DNA from: Nonomuraea maritima
Lineage (GTDB): Bacteria > Actinomycetota > Actinomycetes > Streptosporangiales > Streptosporangiaceae
DNA length: 64,000 nt
NCBI RefSeq assembly: GCF_900100395.1
Contig: NZ_FNFB01000001.1
Span: 558,001-622,000, forward strand
Direction: 5' to 3'
Below the pieces are notes generated by a model. That model did no database searches. It had not been told where the DNA came from and saw nothing but the letters and a program-made list of their open reading frames with translations. This document shows positions 28,858 to 37,795 of this stretch, one piece after another; the first letter of the stretch is position 1; each line of letters opens with the position of its first letter. The translations under genes were made by a program, and so were the position numbers.

Positions 28858-29628
28858 ATGCTCGCACAACAATCACGAAGGAATTACGACTTGTCCCCCC
28901 ATAGATCCATTCGCCCAGGTAGCCGCGCCCGCCTGGCACCCGCGGCCGGAGCAGCCGGGGTACTCGTCACCGCGATGCTCGGGATATTCCTGGCATTCAA
29001 CGGCTCCCCGGAACGTTCCTCCGAAAGATCACCGGAAATCGATCAGGAAACTCCGTTTCTCCCGATCTCCAAATCACCGGCGAGGCCGCTGTCAGCGCCG
29101 GAATGGACACCGACCGCGACCCGCCAGGCCGCACCTCCGACGCGGGCGCTCGCCGAGACAGCGCCCTCGGCTCGGGCACTCCCCGAGACCACGCCCACGG
29201 CTCGGGCGCTCGCCGTCCCGGCCGCGCCCACCCCGGACCTGGTACGGGGTCCGCTGCCGCCCCCGTGGCCCGGGCGGCCTCACACCCTGGGCCCATGGAT
29301 CAGGCCGGTGCCGCCGGTCGCCGTCGTCCCGTCCGTGGCGGCGGAGCCGGTGGTCGCGCCGAGGGCGGACGACGGGCGGCGCCCCGCGCGGCCGCTGAAG
29401 GACCGTCCGCCCGTTCCCCGCCCGCAGGGCTCCCCAGAACCGCCGTCGGTGCGCGAGCGTCCCCGCGACGCCGAGCGCCGCACCGTGCAGGAGCGCCCCG
29501 CCCGCGACGAGCGCCGCGCCGTACGGCCACGGACGCTGCCGCGCCGGGGTCTCCCCGATCCGTGCGCCACGTTCCACGACTTCCGCCGCGGCGCCTGTCA
29601 CACGTTCCTGGAGCGCCTCACGCGCTGA
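28858..29628 (+). CDS. Membrane-anchored proline/arginine-rich protein
   Basis: A 256-residue protein. An N-terminal basic segment precedes a hydrophobic helix at about residues 25-44 (APAAGAAGVLVTAMLGIFLA). A long disordered Pro/Ala/Arg part follows. It includes 10-residue units (ARALAETAPS, ARALPETTPT) encoded by 30-bp DNA repeats at about 29140-29225. A C-terminal DPCATFHDFRRGACHTF has two cysteines and looks folded. The ATG at 28858 is preceded by AAAGGCGGA. Paired divergently with the preceding low-complexity membrane protein. Function unknown. Confidence 0.6.
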   Translation: MLAQQSRRNYDLSPHRSIRPGSRARLAPAAGAAGVLVTAMLGIFLAFNGSPERSSERSPEIDQETPFLPISKSPARPLSAPEWTPTATRQAAPPTRALAETAPSARALPETTPTARALAVPAAPTPDLVRGPLPPPWPGRPHTLGPWIRPVPPVAVVPSVAAEPVVAPRADDGRRPARPLKDRPPVPRPQGSPEPPSVRERPRDAERRTVQERPARDERRAVRPRTLPRRGLPDPCATFHDFRRGACHTFLERLTR

Positions 29629-29642
29629 CCCCGGCACGACGA

Positions 29643-29673
29643 AGGGCGGCCCCGGGAACCCGGAGACCGCCCT
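29643..29673. terminator. Nested hairpin between convergent genes
   Basis: An outer stem AGGGCGG / CCGCCCT encloses an inner stem CCGGG-AA-CCCGG. It is placed between the stop of the Pro/Arg-rich protein gene (29628) and the miaB stop (29685). Likely acts as a bidirectional terminator. Confidence 0.6.
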
Positions 29674-29684
29674 CGCAGCACGTG

Positions 29685-31181
29685 TCAGTGGGCCGAGCAG
29701 CCGTCCACCACCACGGTGGACGGCTCAGGACGCCCGATGGCGGGCATGCCCAGCAGGACGCCCGCGCCCTGCGGGGCGCTCTTGCCCTGACGCGCCTCCC
29801 AGGCGTCGCCGGCCCGCGTGCGCCGGACCGCGAGCAGCGGCCCGTCGGCCACCAGGTGGTGCGGCGCGGCGTACGTCACCTCGGTCGTGACCATGTCGCC
29901 CGGCCGCGGCGTCGCGTCACCCACCGCGAAGTGCACGAGGCGGTTGTCGGGCGCCCGCCCGGACAGGCGACTGGTGGCCTCGTCCTTGCGCCCCTCGCCC
30001 TCGGCGACCAGGACCTCCAGCGTGCGGCCGACCTGCTTCTTGTTCTCCTCCCAGGAAATCTCCTCCTGCAGGGCCACGAGCCGCTCGTAGCGCTCCTGCA
30101 CGACCTCCTTGGGCACCTGGTCGTCCATGGTGGCCGCGGGCGTGCCCGGCCGGATGGAGTACTGGAACGTGAAGGCGTTGGCGAACCGGCTCTGCCGGAC
30201 CACCTCCAGCGTCTGCTGGAAGTCGTCCTCGGTCTCGCCGGGGAAGCCCACGATGATGTCGGTCGAGATGGCGGCGTCGGGCATCGCGGCGCGTACGCGC
30301 TCGATGATGCCGAGGTAGCGCTCGGCGCGGTAGGAGCGCCGCATGGCGCGCAGCACGCGGTCGGAGCCCGACTGCAGCGGCATGTGCAGCTGGTGCATGA
30401 CGTTGGGTGTCTCGGCCATGGCGGCGATCACGTCGTCGGTGAAGGCGGCGGGGTGGGGCGAGGTGAACCGCACCCGCTCGAGGCCGTCGATGTCGCCGCA
30501 GGCGCGCAGCAGCTTGCCGAACGCCAGCCGGTCGCCGAACTCGACGCCGTAGGTGTTGACGTTCTGGCCGAGCAGCGTCACCTCGAGGACGCCCTGCTCG
30601 ACCAGCGTGCGGACCTCGGAGAGGACGTCGCCGGGACGGCGGTCCTTCTCCTTGCCACGCAGCGACGGCACGATGCAGAACGTGCAGGTGTTGTTGCACC
30701 CGACCGAGATGGCCACCCAGGCGGCGTACGGCGACTCGCGCCTGGTGGGCAGCGTCGAGGGGAAGGTCTCGAGCGACTCTTTCAGCTCGACCTGCGCCTC
30801 GCCCTCGATGCGGGCCCGCTCCAGCAGCACCGGCAGCGAGCCGATGTTGTGGGTGCCGAACACCACGTCGACCCACGGCGCCTTGCGGACGATCTCGCCC
30901 TGGTCCTTCTGCGCCAGGCAGCCGCCCACGGCGATCTGCATGCCGGGGTTGCGCACCTTGGCGGGGCGAAGATGGCCGAGGTTGCCGTACAGGCGGTTGT
31001 CGGCGTTCTCCCGCACGGCGCACGTGTTGAACACGACCACGTCGGCCGTGTCACCGTCGGCGGCGGGGACGTAACCGGCGTCCTCGAGCAGGCCCGACAG
31101 CCGCTCGGAGTCGTGCACGTTCATCTGGCACCCGTATGTGCGCACTTCGTAGGTGCGGGCGCCCTCCTGGGTCACAGTCAT
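29685..31181 (-). CDS. miaB: tRNA-2-methylthio-N6-dimethylallyladenosine synthase MiaB
   Basis: A 498-residue radical-SAM methylthiotransferase. The N-terminal UPF0004 domain has [16 protein letters not shown] and later [18 protein letters not shown] and GGCLAQKD, giving the three cluster cysteines. The radical SAM motif is [14 protein letters not shown]-terminal TRAM-like domain closes the protein ([14 protein letters not shown]). It adds the methylthio group to i6A37 made by MiaA. The ATG at 31181 matches the family N-terminus; an upstream extension is open but unlikely. Confidence 0.96.
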   Translation of the reverse strand: MTVTQEGARTYEVRTYGCQMNVHDSERLSGLLEDAGYVPAADGDTADVVVFNTCAVRENADNRLYGNLGHLRPAKVRNPGMQIAVGGCLAQKDQGEIVRKAPWVDVVFGTHNIGSLPVLLERARIEGEAQVELKESLETFPSTLPTRRESPYAAWVAISVGCNNTCTFCIVPSLRGKEKDRRPGDVLSEVRTLVEQGVLEVTLLGQNVNTYGVEFGDRLAFGKLLRACGDIDGLERVRFTSPHPAAFTDDVIAAMAETPNVMHQLHMPLQSGSDRVLRAMRRSYRAERYLGIIERVRAAMPDAAISTDIIVGFPGETEDDFQQTLEVVRQSRFANAFTFQYSIRPGTPAATMDDQVPKEVVQERYERLVALQEEISWEENKKQVGRTLEVLVAEGEGRKDEATSRLSGRAPDNRLVHFAVGDATPRPGDMVTTEVTYAAPHHLVADGPLLAVRRTRAGDAWEARQGKSAPQGAGVLLGMPAIGRPEPSTVVVDGCSAH

Positions 31182-31319
31182 GGCAGGTTCAAGGGTAGTC
31201 GCAGTCGGGCTTGGGACGACCCTCACCGTTCCAAAAGGCCAGCTTGGTGGCCCGATGTGATCGGATCGGTACCGCTCGGTTAGTGACCAGCGTCTTAACG
31301 CCCTCTACCGTTTCGTTCC

Positions 31320-32075
31320 ATGACGGAGAACGGAGACGCCACTCCCCTCGTTCGGTTGGAGAACGTCAACAAGCACTTCGGGTCGCTCCACGTCCTGAAG
31401 GACATCAACCTGACGGTCTCCCGTGGCGAGGTCCTGGTCGTCATCGGCCCTTCCGGCGGCGGTAAGTCCACGCTGTGCCGCACGATCAACCGGCTGGAGA
31501 CGATCAGCGACGGGCAGATCATCTTCGACGGGAAGGTCCTGCCCGCCGAAGGCAAGGCGTTGGCCAGGTTGCGGTCCGAGGTCGGCATGGTCTTCCAGTC
31601 GTTCAACCTCTTCGCTCACAAGACCATCCGGCAGAACGTCACCCTCGGCCCCATCAAGGTGCGCGGCACCGCGAAGGACGCCGCCGACAAGCGGGCGATG
31701 GAACTGCTCGAACGGGTGGGCATCGCGGCGCAGGCTGACAAGTACCCGGCCCAGCTCTCCGGCGGTCAGCAGCAGCGCGTCGCGATCGCGAGAGCGCTGG
31801 CCATGGAACCGAAAATGATCCTGTTCGACGAGCCGACCTCCGCACTTGACCCCGAGATGGTGCAGGAGGTGCTCGATGTCATGATCGGGCTGGCGCGTGA
31901 CGGGATGACCATGATGGTCGTCACACACGAGATGGGGTTCGCCCGGCGAGCCGCCAACCGCGTGGTCTTCATGGCCGACGGCCAGATCGTGGAGGAGAAC
32001 ACCCCCGACGAGTTCTTCACCAACGCGCAGACCGACCGAGCGCGTGACTTCCTTTCGAAGATCCTCACGCACTGA
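31320..32075 (+). CDS. gluA: Glutamate/polar amino acid ABC transporter ATP-binding protein
   Basis: A 251-residue ABC ATPase. It has Walker A (VVIGPSGGGKSTLCRTINRL), Q-loop VGMVFQSFNLF, signature LSGGQQQRVAIARAL, Walker B MILFDEPTSALDPE and switch His in VVTHEMGFA. It is typical of the polar amino-acid uptake class. It starts the canonical gluA-gluB-gluC-gluD operon of actinobacteria. It is divergent from miaB, with the promoter region in the 138 bases between. Confidence 0.93.
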   Translation: MTENGDATPLVRLENVNKHFGSLHVLKDINLTVSRGEVLVVIGPSGGGKSTLCRTINRLETISDGQIIFDGKVLPAEGKALARLRSEVGMVFQSFNLFAHKTIRQNVTLGPIKVRGTAKDAADKRAMELLERVGIAAQADKYPAQLSGGQQQRVAIARALAMEPKMILFDEPTSALDPEMVQEVLDVMIGLARDGMTMMVVTHEMGFARRAANRVVFMADGQIVEENTPDEFFTNAQTDRARDFLSKILTH

Positions 32076-32093
32076 AGATTGAGGCAGGTACAC

Positions 32094-32966
32094 ATGCACA
32101 TGCGTCGAGTGGGAGCAGTGCTCTCGATGGCGGCTCTGGCCGCCGGCCTGGCCGCCTGCGGCAGCGGCGGCAGCGGTGGCGGAGGCGACTACGCCACAGT
32201 GGCCGACAAGATCGCCGGTGGCGCGACGATCGTCGTGGGCACCAAGTGGGACCAGCCGAGCCTGGGCCTCAAGACGGGCGCCGAGCCCGAAGGTTTTGAC
32301 GTCGACGTGGCCAAGGCCGTGCTGAAGCAGATGAACGGCGGCAAGGACGTCACGGTCACGTGGAAGGAGTCGGCCTCCTCCAACCGTGAGCCGTTCCTCG
32401 CCAACGGCACGGTCGACATCATCTTCGCCACGTACTCCATCACCGAGGAGCGCAAGCAGAAGGTCACCTTCGGTGGCCCGTACGTGGTGGCTCACCAGGA
32501 CGTGATGGTCCGCGCGGACGACACCTCCATCAACGCCCCGCAGGACCTCGTGGGCAAGCGCATCTGCAAGGCCGCCGGCTCCAACTCCTACCGGCGCATC
32601 ACCGACCCGCCCCCGGACGGCGAGCTCGACCTCGACGCCTCCACCGTCGACGCGGCCAACTACTCCGAGTGCGTGCAGAAGCTCAACGGCAGCAACCTCG
32701 ACGCGGTCACCACCGACGACCTGATCCTGGCGGGCTTCGCCAAGCAGGCCGGCGGCAACTTCAAGGTGCTCGGCCAGGGCTTCACCGACGAGAAGTACGG
32801 CGTCGGCCTGAAGAAGGGCGACACCAAGACCTGCGAGGCCGTCAACACCGCGGTGAAGGCCCTGTGGGACGACGGCACCATGAAGACGCTGCTCGAGAAG
32901 TGGTTCGGCGGCATCCAGGGTCTGAAGGTGTCGGAGACCGCCCCGACGGCCGAGGGCTGCGCCTGA
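32094..32966 (+). CDS. gluB: Glutamate-binding lipoprotein of ABC transporter
   Basis: A 290-residue solute-binding protein. The signal peptide ends in the lipobox LAACG (Cys near residue 22). The amino-acid-binding fold includes IVVGTKWDQPSLGLKTG, EGFDVDVAKAVL, TVDIIFATYSITEERKQKV and AGSNSYRRITDPPPDG. I chose the ATG at 32094, preceded by GAGGCAGG; another ATG follows 6 bases later. It delivers glutamate or a related amino acid to GluCD. A second copy of this type of gene lies after gluD. Confidence 0.9.
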   Translation: MHMRRVGAVLSMAALAAGLAACGSGGSGGGGDYATVADKIAGGATIVVGTKWDQPSLGLKTGAEPEGFDVDVAKAVLKQMNGGKDVTVTWKESASSNREPFLANGTVDIIFATYSITEERKQKVTFGGPYVVAHQDVMVRADDTSINAPQDLVGKRICKAAGSNSYRRITDPPPDGELDLDASTVDAANYSECVQKLNGSNLDAVTTDDLILAGFAKQAGGNFKVLGQGFTDEKYGVGLKKGDTKTCEAVNTAVKALWDDGTMKTLLEKWFGGIQGLKVSETAPTAEGCA

Positions 32967-32974
32967 TCACCTGA

Positions 32975-33002
32975 GGCGGCGGCCGGAGCACCGGCCGCCG
33001 CC
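32975..33002 (+). other. Strong intercistronic hairpin between gluB and gluC
   Basis: Perfect 12-bp stem GGCGGCGGCCGG / CCGGCCGCCGCC with an AGCA loop, beginning 9 bases after the gluB stop and ending 20 bases before the gluC start. Hairpins here commonly protect the binding-protein mRNA or reduce read-through, so that more binding protein than permease is made. Confidence 0.7.
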
Positions 33003-33022
33003 GCTCTATGTGGTGGAGCACG

Positions 33023-33691
33023 ATGGACGACCTAATCACGTACGGCCCCAACCTCGCCGAGGGGTTCCTGAACAACGTCAAACTCTCGCTCGTGGCCGCG
33101 GTCGCCTCCTTGATCCTCGGCACGATCCTGGTGGCGATGCGGGTGTCCCCCACGCCGGTCCTGCGCGCGGCCGGCACCGTCTACGTCAACGTGGTGCGTA
33201 ACACTCCGCTCACGCTGGTGCTGGCGTTCTCGGCGCTGGGCCTGAGCGACCAGCTCGGCCTGGTCTTCTCCGAGACGCCGCGGACCAACTCGTTCTGGAT
33301 CGTCGCGATGGGCCTGTCGGCCTACACCGCGGCGTTCGTGTGCGAGGCGCTGCGCGCGGGCATCAACACCGTTCCCCTGGGCCAGGCCGAGGCCGCCCGC
33401 GCGATCGGGCTGACGTTCATGCAGTCCCTGCGGATGATCATCTTGCCGCAGGCGTTCCGCACGGTCGTGGCGCCGCTCGGCAGCGTCATGATCGCCATGA
33501 TCAAGAACACCACGGTCGCGACCGCGGGCGGTTTCGTCGCCGACTCGGCGGCCGAGATGAAGGAGGCGTTCGACACGACCGGCGCGTCCATCCCGATCTT
33601 CCTCGGCATCGTGGTCGGTTTCATGGTGCTGACCATGCCGATCGGCTTCTTCACCGGCTGGCTGTCGCGGCGTCTGGCGGTGGCCCGATGA
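33023..33691 (+). CDS. gluC: Glutamate ABC transporter permease (first)
   Basis: A 222-residue permease with about five transmembrane helices (LSLVAAVASLILGTILVAM, VGFMVLTMPIGFFTGWLS). The binding-protein-dependent EAA loop is EAARAIGLTFMQSLRMIILPQAF. I chose the ATG at 33023 because GGTGGAG stands 5 bases before it; an ATG at 33008 has no ribosome-binding site. The stop overlaps gluD (ATGA). Confidence 0.9.
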   Translation: MDDLITYGPNLAEGFLNNVKLSLVAAVASLILGTILVAMRVSPTPVLRAAGTVYVNVVRNTPLTLVLAFSALGLSDQLGLVFSETPRTNSFWIVAMGLSAYTAAFVCEALRAGINTVPLGQAEAARAIGLTFMQSLRMIILPQAFRTVVAPLGSVMIAMIKNTTVATAGGFVADSAAEMKEAFDTTGASIPIFLGIVVGFMVLTMPIGFFTGWLSRRLAVAR

Positions 33692-34599
33692 GCGCCTCCG
33701 TCCTCTTCGACGCCCCCGGGCCCCGCGGACGGCTGCGCAACCACGCGCTCACCGTCATCGGCGTCCTGCTCGTCGCGGCCGTCCTGTACGGCATCTACAC
33801 CGGCTTCGACGCCAAGGGCCAGTGGGAAGGCAAGATCTGGCAGCCGTTCCTCGAGTGGCACACCTGGGAGCTGTACATCATCCCGGGCCTCATCGGCACG
33901 CTCGAGGCGGCGGCCGTCGCCGCGGTGCTCGCGCTGGTCTTCGGCGCGGTGTTCGGCCTGGCGCGGCTCTCCGACCACGCCTGGGTCCGCATCCCGGCCG
34001 GCGCGGTGGTCGAGGTGTTCCGCTCGATCCCGCTGCTGCTGCTGATCTTCTTCATCTTCTACCTGGCCCCGATGCTCATGGGCGGCGGCGACTACGCGTT
34101 CATGGCGGTCGTCCTCGGCCTGATGCTCTACAACGGCTCGGTGCTGGCGGAGGTCGTCAGGGCCGGCGTGCTGTCGGTGGCCAAGGGGCAGTCCGAGGCC
34201 GCGTACGCGGTGGGCATGCGCAAGAACCAGGTGATGCGGCTGGTGCTGCTGCCGCAGGCCGTCACGGCGATGATGCCGGCGATCGTCAGCCAGCTCGTGG
34301 TGTTGCTCAAGGACACCGCGCTCGGCTACATCATCGCCTACGTCGACCTGCTCAACACCGGGTTCAAGATCCTGCCGGCGGTGTTCTTCGGCTCGCTGAT
34401 CCCGGCGGCCATCGTCATCGGCATCATCTACGTGGCGCTCAACATGGCGCTGAGCTACTTCGCCACGTGGCTCGAAGGCCGCAGCCGGCGCAGTCGCAAG
34501 ACCGCCGCCGCCCCGGTCGCGCCGCCCAACGCCGCGGGCGTGGCGGCGGGCCTGGGAGCCAAGGGCGGGGGCGTCCCCCCCGACAGCGGCGCCGACTGA
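33688..34599 (+). CDS. gluD: Glutamate ABC transporter permease (second)
   Basis: A 303-residue permease with several transmembrane helices and the EAA loop EAAYAVGMRKNQVMRLVLLPQAV. It has a longer N-terminal part than GluC (HALTVIGVLLVAAVLYGIYTGF) and a Lys/Arg- and Ala/Gly-rich cytoplasmic tail ([20 protein letters not shown]). The ATG at 33688 overlaps the gluC stop by four bases. A hairpin follows the stop by 5 bases. Confidence 0.9.
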   Translation: MSASVLFDAPGPRGRLRNHALTVIGVLLVAAVLYGIYTGFDAKGQWEGKIWQPFLEWHTWELYIIPGLIGTLEAAAVAAVLALVFGAVFGLARLSDHAWVRIPAGAVVEVFRSIPLLLLIFFIFYLAPMLMGGGDYAFMAVVLGLMLYNGSVLAEVVRAGVLSVAKGQSEAAYAVGMRKNQVMRLVLLPQAVTAMMPAIVSQLVVLLKDTALGYIIAYVDLLNTGFKILPAVFFGSLIPAAIVIGIIYVALNMALSYFATWLEGRSRRSRKTAAAPVAPPNAAGVAAGLGAKGGGVPPDSGAD

Positions 34600-34604
34600 C
34601 CGTA

Positions 34605-34635
34605 GGGGCGGTGGGCAGACTTCGCCCGCCGCCCC
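34605..34635 (+). terminator. Hairpin after gluD
   Basis: 12-bp stem GGGGCGGTGGGC / GCCCGCCGCCCC (one G-T wobble) with a 7-base loop. It is followed by ATATTTCCCC and an A-rich stretch. It separates gluD from the second binding protein gene, so the latter may depend on read-through or its own promoter. Confidence 0.65.
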
Positions 34636-34720
34636 GAACGTCCATATTTCCCCAAAAAAGACCCTTGCCTTCTTTATGGCGAACTTTCCGGATGTCACCG
34701 GTGGGTAGCCTGCCCGCAAG

Positions 34721-35581
34721 ATGAGAGGTCGGGGAGGCATGCGGGGGGCTGCGTACGCGGGACTCGTCATGGTGCTGGCCCTGTCGGCGTGCGACGACGT
34801 CACCTCGTACACTTCCGCCGCCGAGAAGATCAGACACACCCGCACGGCCGTGATCGGCACCAAGTGGGACCAGCCGGGCATCGGCTGGAAAGCGGGCTTC
34901 TCCGCGCCGCAGGGCTTCGACGTGGACGTCGCCCGCTACATCGTCGGCCGCCTCGCCGGCGGCCAGGTCAAGATCACCTGGCGCGAGTCCGCGTCGTCGC
35001 AGCGTGAGGCGTTGCTCCAGAACGGCACCGTCGACCTGGTCGTCGCCTCCTACAGCATCACGCCCGCCCGCACGACGCGGGTGACGTTCGCGGGCCCGTA
35101 CGTGATCAGCCCTCAGGACACGCTGGTGCGCGCCGACGACCGCCGCATCACCAGCACGTCCGACCTCGCGGGCAAGCGCATCTGCCTGGCCGAGGGTTCC
35201 AACTCCTACCGGCGCATCACCGACCCGCCGCCCGACGGCCTGCTGGACCTGCCGGCCACGCTCGTCAAGGCCAGCAACTACTCCGACTGCGTACGCAAGC
35301 TCGCCGCCGGCCGGCTCGACGCGGTCAGCACCGAGAGCTTCGTGCTCGCGGGGTACGCCGACCAGGATCCGGGCAAGTTCCGGCTGCTCAACGACCCCGT
35401 CTCCATCGAGTACTACGGCGTCGGCATCAGGAAGGGCGACCTCGCCACCTGCGAGGCCGTCAACCAGGCGATCACCAGCATGTGGCGGGACGGCACCGCG
35501 ACGCGGCTGCTGCGCAAATGGTTCGGCAAGACTGGGCTCGACCTGCCCACGTCCATGCCCCGCCTCCGGAGCTGCCGCTGA
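34721..35581 (+). CDS. Second glutamate-type binding lipoprotein
   Basis: A 286-residue solute-binding protein with lipobox LSAC. It is strikingly similar to GluB: VIGTKWDQPGIGWKAG, QGFDVDVARYIVG, VDLVVASYSITPAR and GSNSYRRITDPPPDGLLDL appear at equivalent places. It is therefore a paralogue from an old local duplication. A candidate -10 (TAGCCT, 34706-34711) ends 9 bases before the ATG at 34721. With the preceding terminator this suggests separate, leaderless expression. It may hand a different ligand to the same GluCD permease. The in-frame ATG at 34739 is too close to its GGGGAGG to be the start. Confidence 0.88.
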   Translation: MRGRGGMRGAAYAGLVMVLALSACDDVTSYTSAAEKIRHTRTAVIGTKWDQPGIGWKAGFSAPQGFDVDVARYIVGRLAGGQVKITWRESASSQREALLQNGTVDLVVASYSITPARTTRVTFAGPYVISPQDTLVRADDRRITSTSDLAGKRICLAEGSNSYRRITDPPPDGLLDLPATLVKASNYSDCVRKLAAGRLDAVSTESFVLAGYADQDPGKFRLLNDPVSIEYYGVGIRKGDLATCEAVNQAITSMWRDGTATRLLRKWFGKTGLDLPTSMPRLRSCR

Positions 35582-35619
35582 CCCCCGCGTTCCCCCGGAT
35601 CTTCGGGCAGGATGCGAGT

Positions 35620-37533
35620 ATGCCCTTCTGGCCCTCCCCCATCACCACGACAGACGTGGCAAGCTCCGGCACGCGCCCGGCCTGGCCCACGGCCCGCGAC
35701 GGACGGGTGTGGTGGGCAGAGGACCGCCCCGACGAGGGCGGACGCACCACCATCATGCGCAGCGGCCCCGACGGCGTCCGCGAGCTGCTGCCCGCCCCGT
35801 GGTCGGCGCGCACCCGGGTGCACGAGTACGGCGGCCGCCCCTACGCCGTCACGCCCGGCGGCGAGGTGGTCTTCGCCAACCTGAAGGACCAGCGGCTGTA
35901 CCTCCTCGGCGACGACAGCGAACCGCGCCCGCTCACGCCCGAAGGCTCCCGCTACGCCGACCTGCTGGTGCGCGACGGCCAGGTGTGGTGCGTGCGCGAA
36001 CACCACGGCAACGGCGGCAGGGTGAGCCGGGCGATCGTGTCGGTCCCGCTCGACGGCGGCGACGTGCGCGAACGGGTGACCGGGTCCGATTTCTACGCCT
36101 CCCCCTCGCTCTCCCCCGACGGGCGGCACCTCGCGTACGTCTGCTGGAACCACCCCCGCATGCCCTGGGACGGCACCGAGCTGCGCGTCCTGTCCCTCGA
36201 CGGCGGCGGCTCGCGGACCCTCAAGGGCGGCCCGTCCGAGTCGGTGCTGGCCCCGGCCTGGAACGGCGACGCCGGCCTCTACCTGATCTCCGACGCCTCC
36301 GGCTGGTGGAACCTGTACGAGATCGGCCTGCACGGTGACGGCCTGCGCGCGCTGCACCCGGCGGAGGAGGAGTTCACCTCGCCGCCCTGGACGCTGGGCG
36401 GGGCCCCGTACACCGTGCTGCCCGACGGGCGGCTCGCGGTCCTGCACGGCCGCGGCGACCTGCGACTCGGCGTCCTCGACCCCGCGTCGGGCTCGCTCAC
36501 CGACCTCGACCTGCCCTACTCCGGCTGGGACGCGTCCCTGACCGCCGCCGGAACGTCGGTCGTCGGCATCGCGTACGCGCCCACGGCCCCACGCTCGGTG
36601 GTGACCGTCGACACGACCACCGCCACGCACCACACCCTCAACACCCCCCTCGTCGCGCTCCCCGATCCGGCCTACCTCCCACCCGCCACATCCGTACGCA
36701 TCCTCCGCACCGGCGACCGCACACCCGAAGACCGCGCGCCGGCGGGCCGCGTGGAGCTCCGACGGCCCGCGCACGACGTGACTGCCGCGTCTGAAGAGCT
36801 TGAGCGGGGGGAGATCCACGCGTTCCGCTACCCGCCGTACGCCGCGGCCGTCGAGGAGGGCAAGTCGCCCTACGTGATCTTCGTGCACGGCGGGCCCACC
36901 GGACACGCCACCACCGGCCTCGACCTGGAGAAGGCGTTCCTCACCTCGCGAGGCATCGGCGTGCTCGACGTCAACTACGGCGGCTCCACCGGCTACGGCC
37001 GTGCCTACCGCGAACGGCTGAAAGGCCAGTGGGGCGTGGTCGACGTCGAGGACGTCGTCGCCGCCGCCCGCTGGCTGGCCGCAGAAGGACTCGCCGATCC
37101 CACGAAGATCGCCGTACGCGGCGGCAGTGCCGGCGGCTGGACCGTGATGGCGGCCTGCTGCCGCTCCGACGCGTTCGCCGGGGGCGTCTCCTACTACGGT
37201 GTCAGTGCGCTCGCCCCGCTGGCCGCCCACACCCACGACTTCGAGTCGCGCTACGTCGAGTGGCTGGTGGGGCCGGAGAACGCGCAGGTGTACGCCGGCC
37301 GCGAACCCCTCAACCTGGTCGACGGCGTGACCTGCCCCATGCTGCTCCTGCAGGGACTCGACGACCCCGTCGTGCCGCCGGAGCAGTCGGAGGCGTTCGC
37401 CGAGGCGCTGTCCGACCGCGGCGTACCGTGCACGTACCTCGCCTTCGAGGGCGAGTCGCACGGCTTCCGCCGCACGGAGACCCGTGCCGCCGCCCTGGCC
37501 GCCGAACTGGCCTTCTACCAGCAGATCTTCTGA
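35620..37533 (+). CDS. Prolyl oligopeptidase family (S9) serine peptidase
   Basis: A 637-residue protein. An N-terminal beta-propeller-like region (about 1-380; SPDGRHLAYVCWNHPRMPWDG) precedes an alpha/beta-hydrolase domain. The catalytic Ser503 lies in GGSAGGW, the acid at about Asp581/582 (LQGLDDPVVPPEQSE) and His614 in GESHGFRR. GGSTGYGRAYRERLKG is a typical S9 block. It probably cleaves short peptides in the cytoplasm; no signal peptide is seen. Position next to amino-acid uptake genes suggests peptide salvage. A 76-bp piece (residues about 72-97) is repeated inverted downstream. Confidence 0.93.
   Translation: MPFWPSPITTTDVASSGTRPAWPTARDGRVWWAEDRPDEGGRTTIMRSGPDGVRELLPAPWSARTRVHEYGGRPYAVTPGGEVVFANLKDQRLYLLGDDSEPRPLTPEGSRYADLLVRDGQVWCVREHHGNGGRVSRAIVSVPLDGGDVRERVTGSDFYASPSLSPDGRHLAYVCWNHPRMPWDGTELRVLSLDGGGSRTLKGGPSESVLAPAWNGDAGLYLISDASGWWNLYEIGLHGDGLRALHPAEEEFTSPPWTLGGAPYTVLPDGRLAVLHGRGDLRLGVLDPASGSLTDLDLPYSGWDASLTAAGTSVVGIAYAPTAPRSVVTVDTTTATHHTLNTPLVALPDPAYLPPATSVRILRTGDRTPEDRAPAGRVELRRPAHDVTAASEELERGEIHAFRYPPYAAAVEEGKSPYVIFVHGGPTGHATTGLDLEKAFLTSRGIGVLDVNYGGSTGYGRAYRERLKGQWGVVDVEDVVAAARWLAAEGLADPTKIAVRGGSAGGWTVMAACCRSDAFAGGVSYYGVSALAPLAAHTHDFESRYVEWLVGPENAQVYAGREPLNLVDGVTCPMLLLQGLDDPVVPPEQSEAFAEALSDRGVPCTYLAFEGESHGFRRTETRAAALAAELAFYQQIF
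35834..35909 (+). repeat. 76-bp inverted repeat, copy within the peptidase gene
   Basis: Reads in frame through RPYAVTPGGEVVF and KDQRLYLLG of the S9 peptidase. The reverse complement recurs at 37579-37654 with 74 of 76 bases identical; the two differences change Val to Ala and Phe to Cys. Confidence 0.9.
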
Positions 37534-37578
37534 CGCCAAGAACCCCGCCCCTGGCACTCCCCGACTCCAACCGAGCGA

Positions 37579-37654
37579 CCGAGGAGGTACAGCCGCTGGT
37601 CCTTCAGGTTGGCGCAGACCACCTCGCCGCCGGGCGTGGCGGCGTAGGGGCGGC
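37579..37654 (-). repeat. 76-bp inverted repeat, copy downstream of the peptidase gene
   Basis: Read on the minus strand it encodes RPYAATPGGEVVC and KDQRLYLLG in a frame that is open from a GTG at 37760, then stops soon after the repeat. Between this copy and rny lies a degenerate CCCAGCCGA/CCCGAG low-complexity stretch (about 37660-37765). I see no functional gene in the whole gap 37534-37795. The copy may be a decayed duplicate or half of an invertible element. Confidence 0.9.
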
Positions 37655-37795
37655 GTGCCCACCCAGCCCATGCCGACCGAGTCCCGCCCACCCGACCCAG
37701 CCGAGCCCACCCAGCCCAGCTCGACCGAGTTCGCCCAGCCGACTCCGCCCGAGTCTGCACAGCTGATTCCCGCCCGGCTCGTCCGGCGCGGGTGG

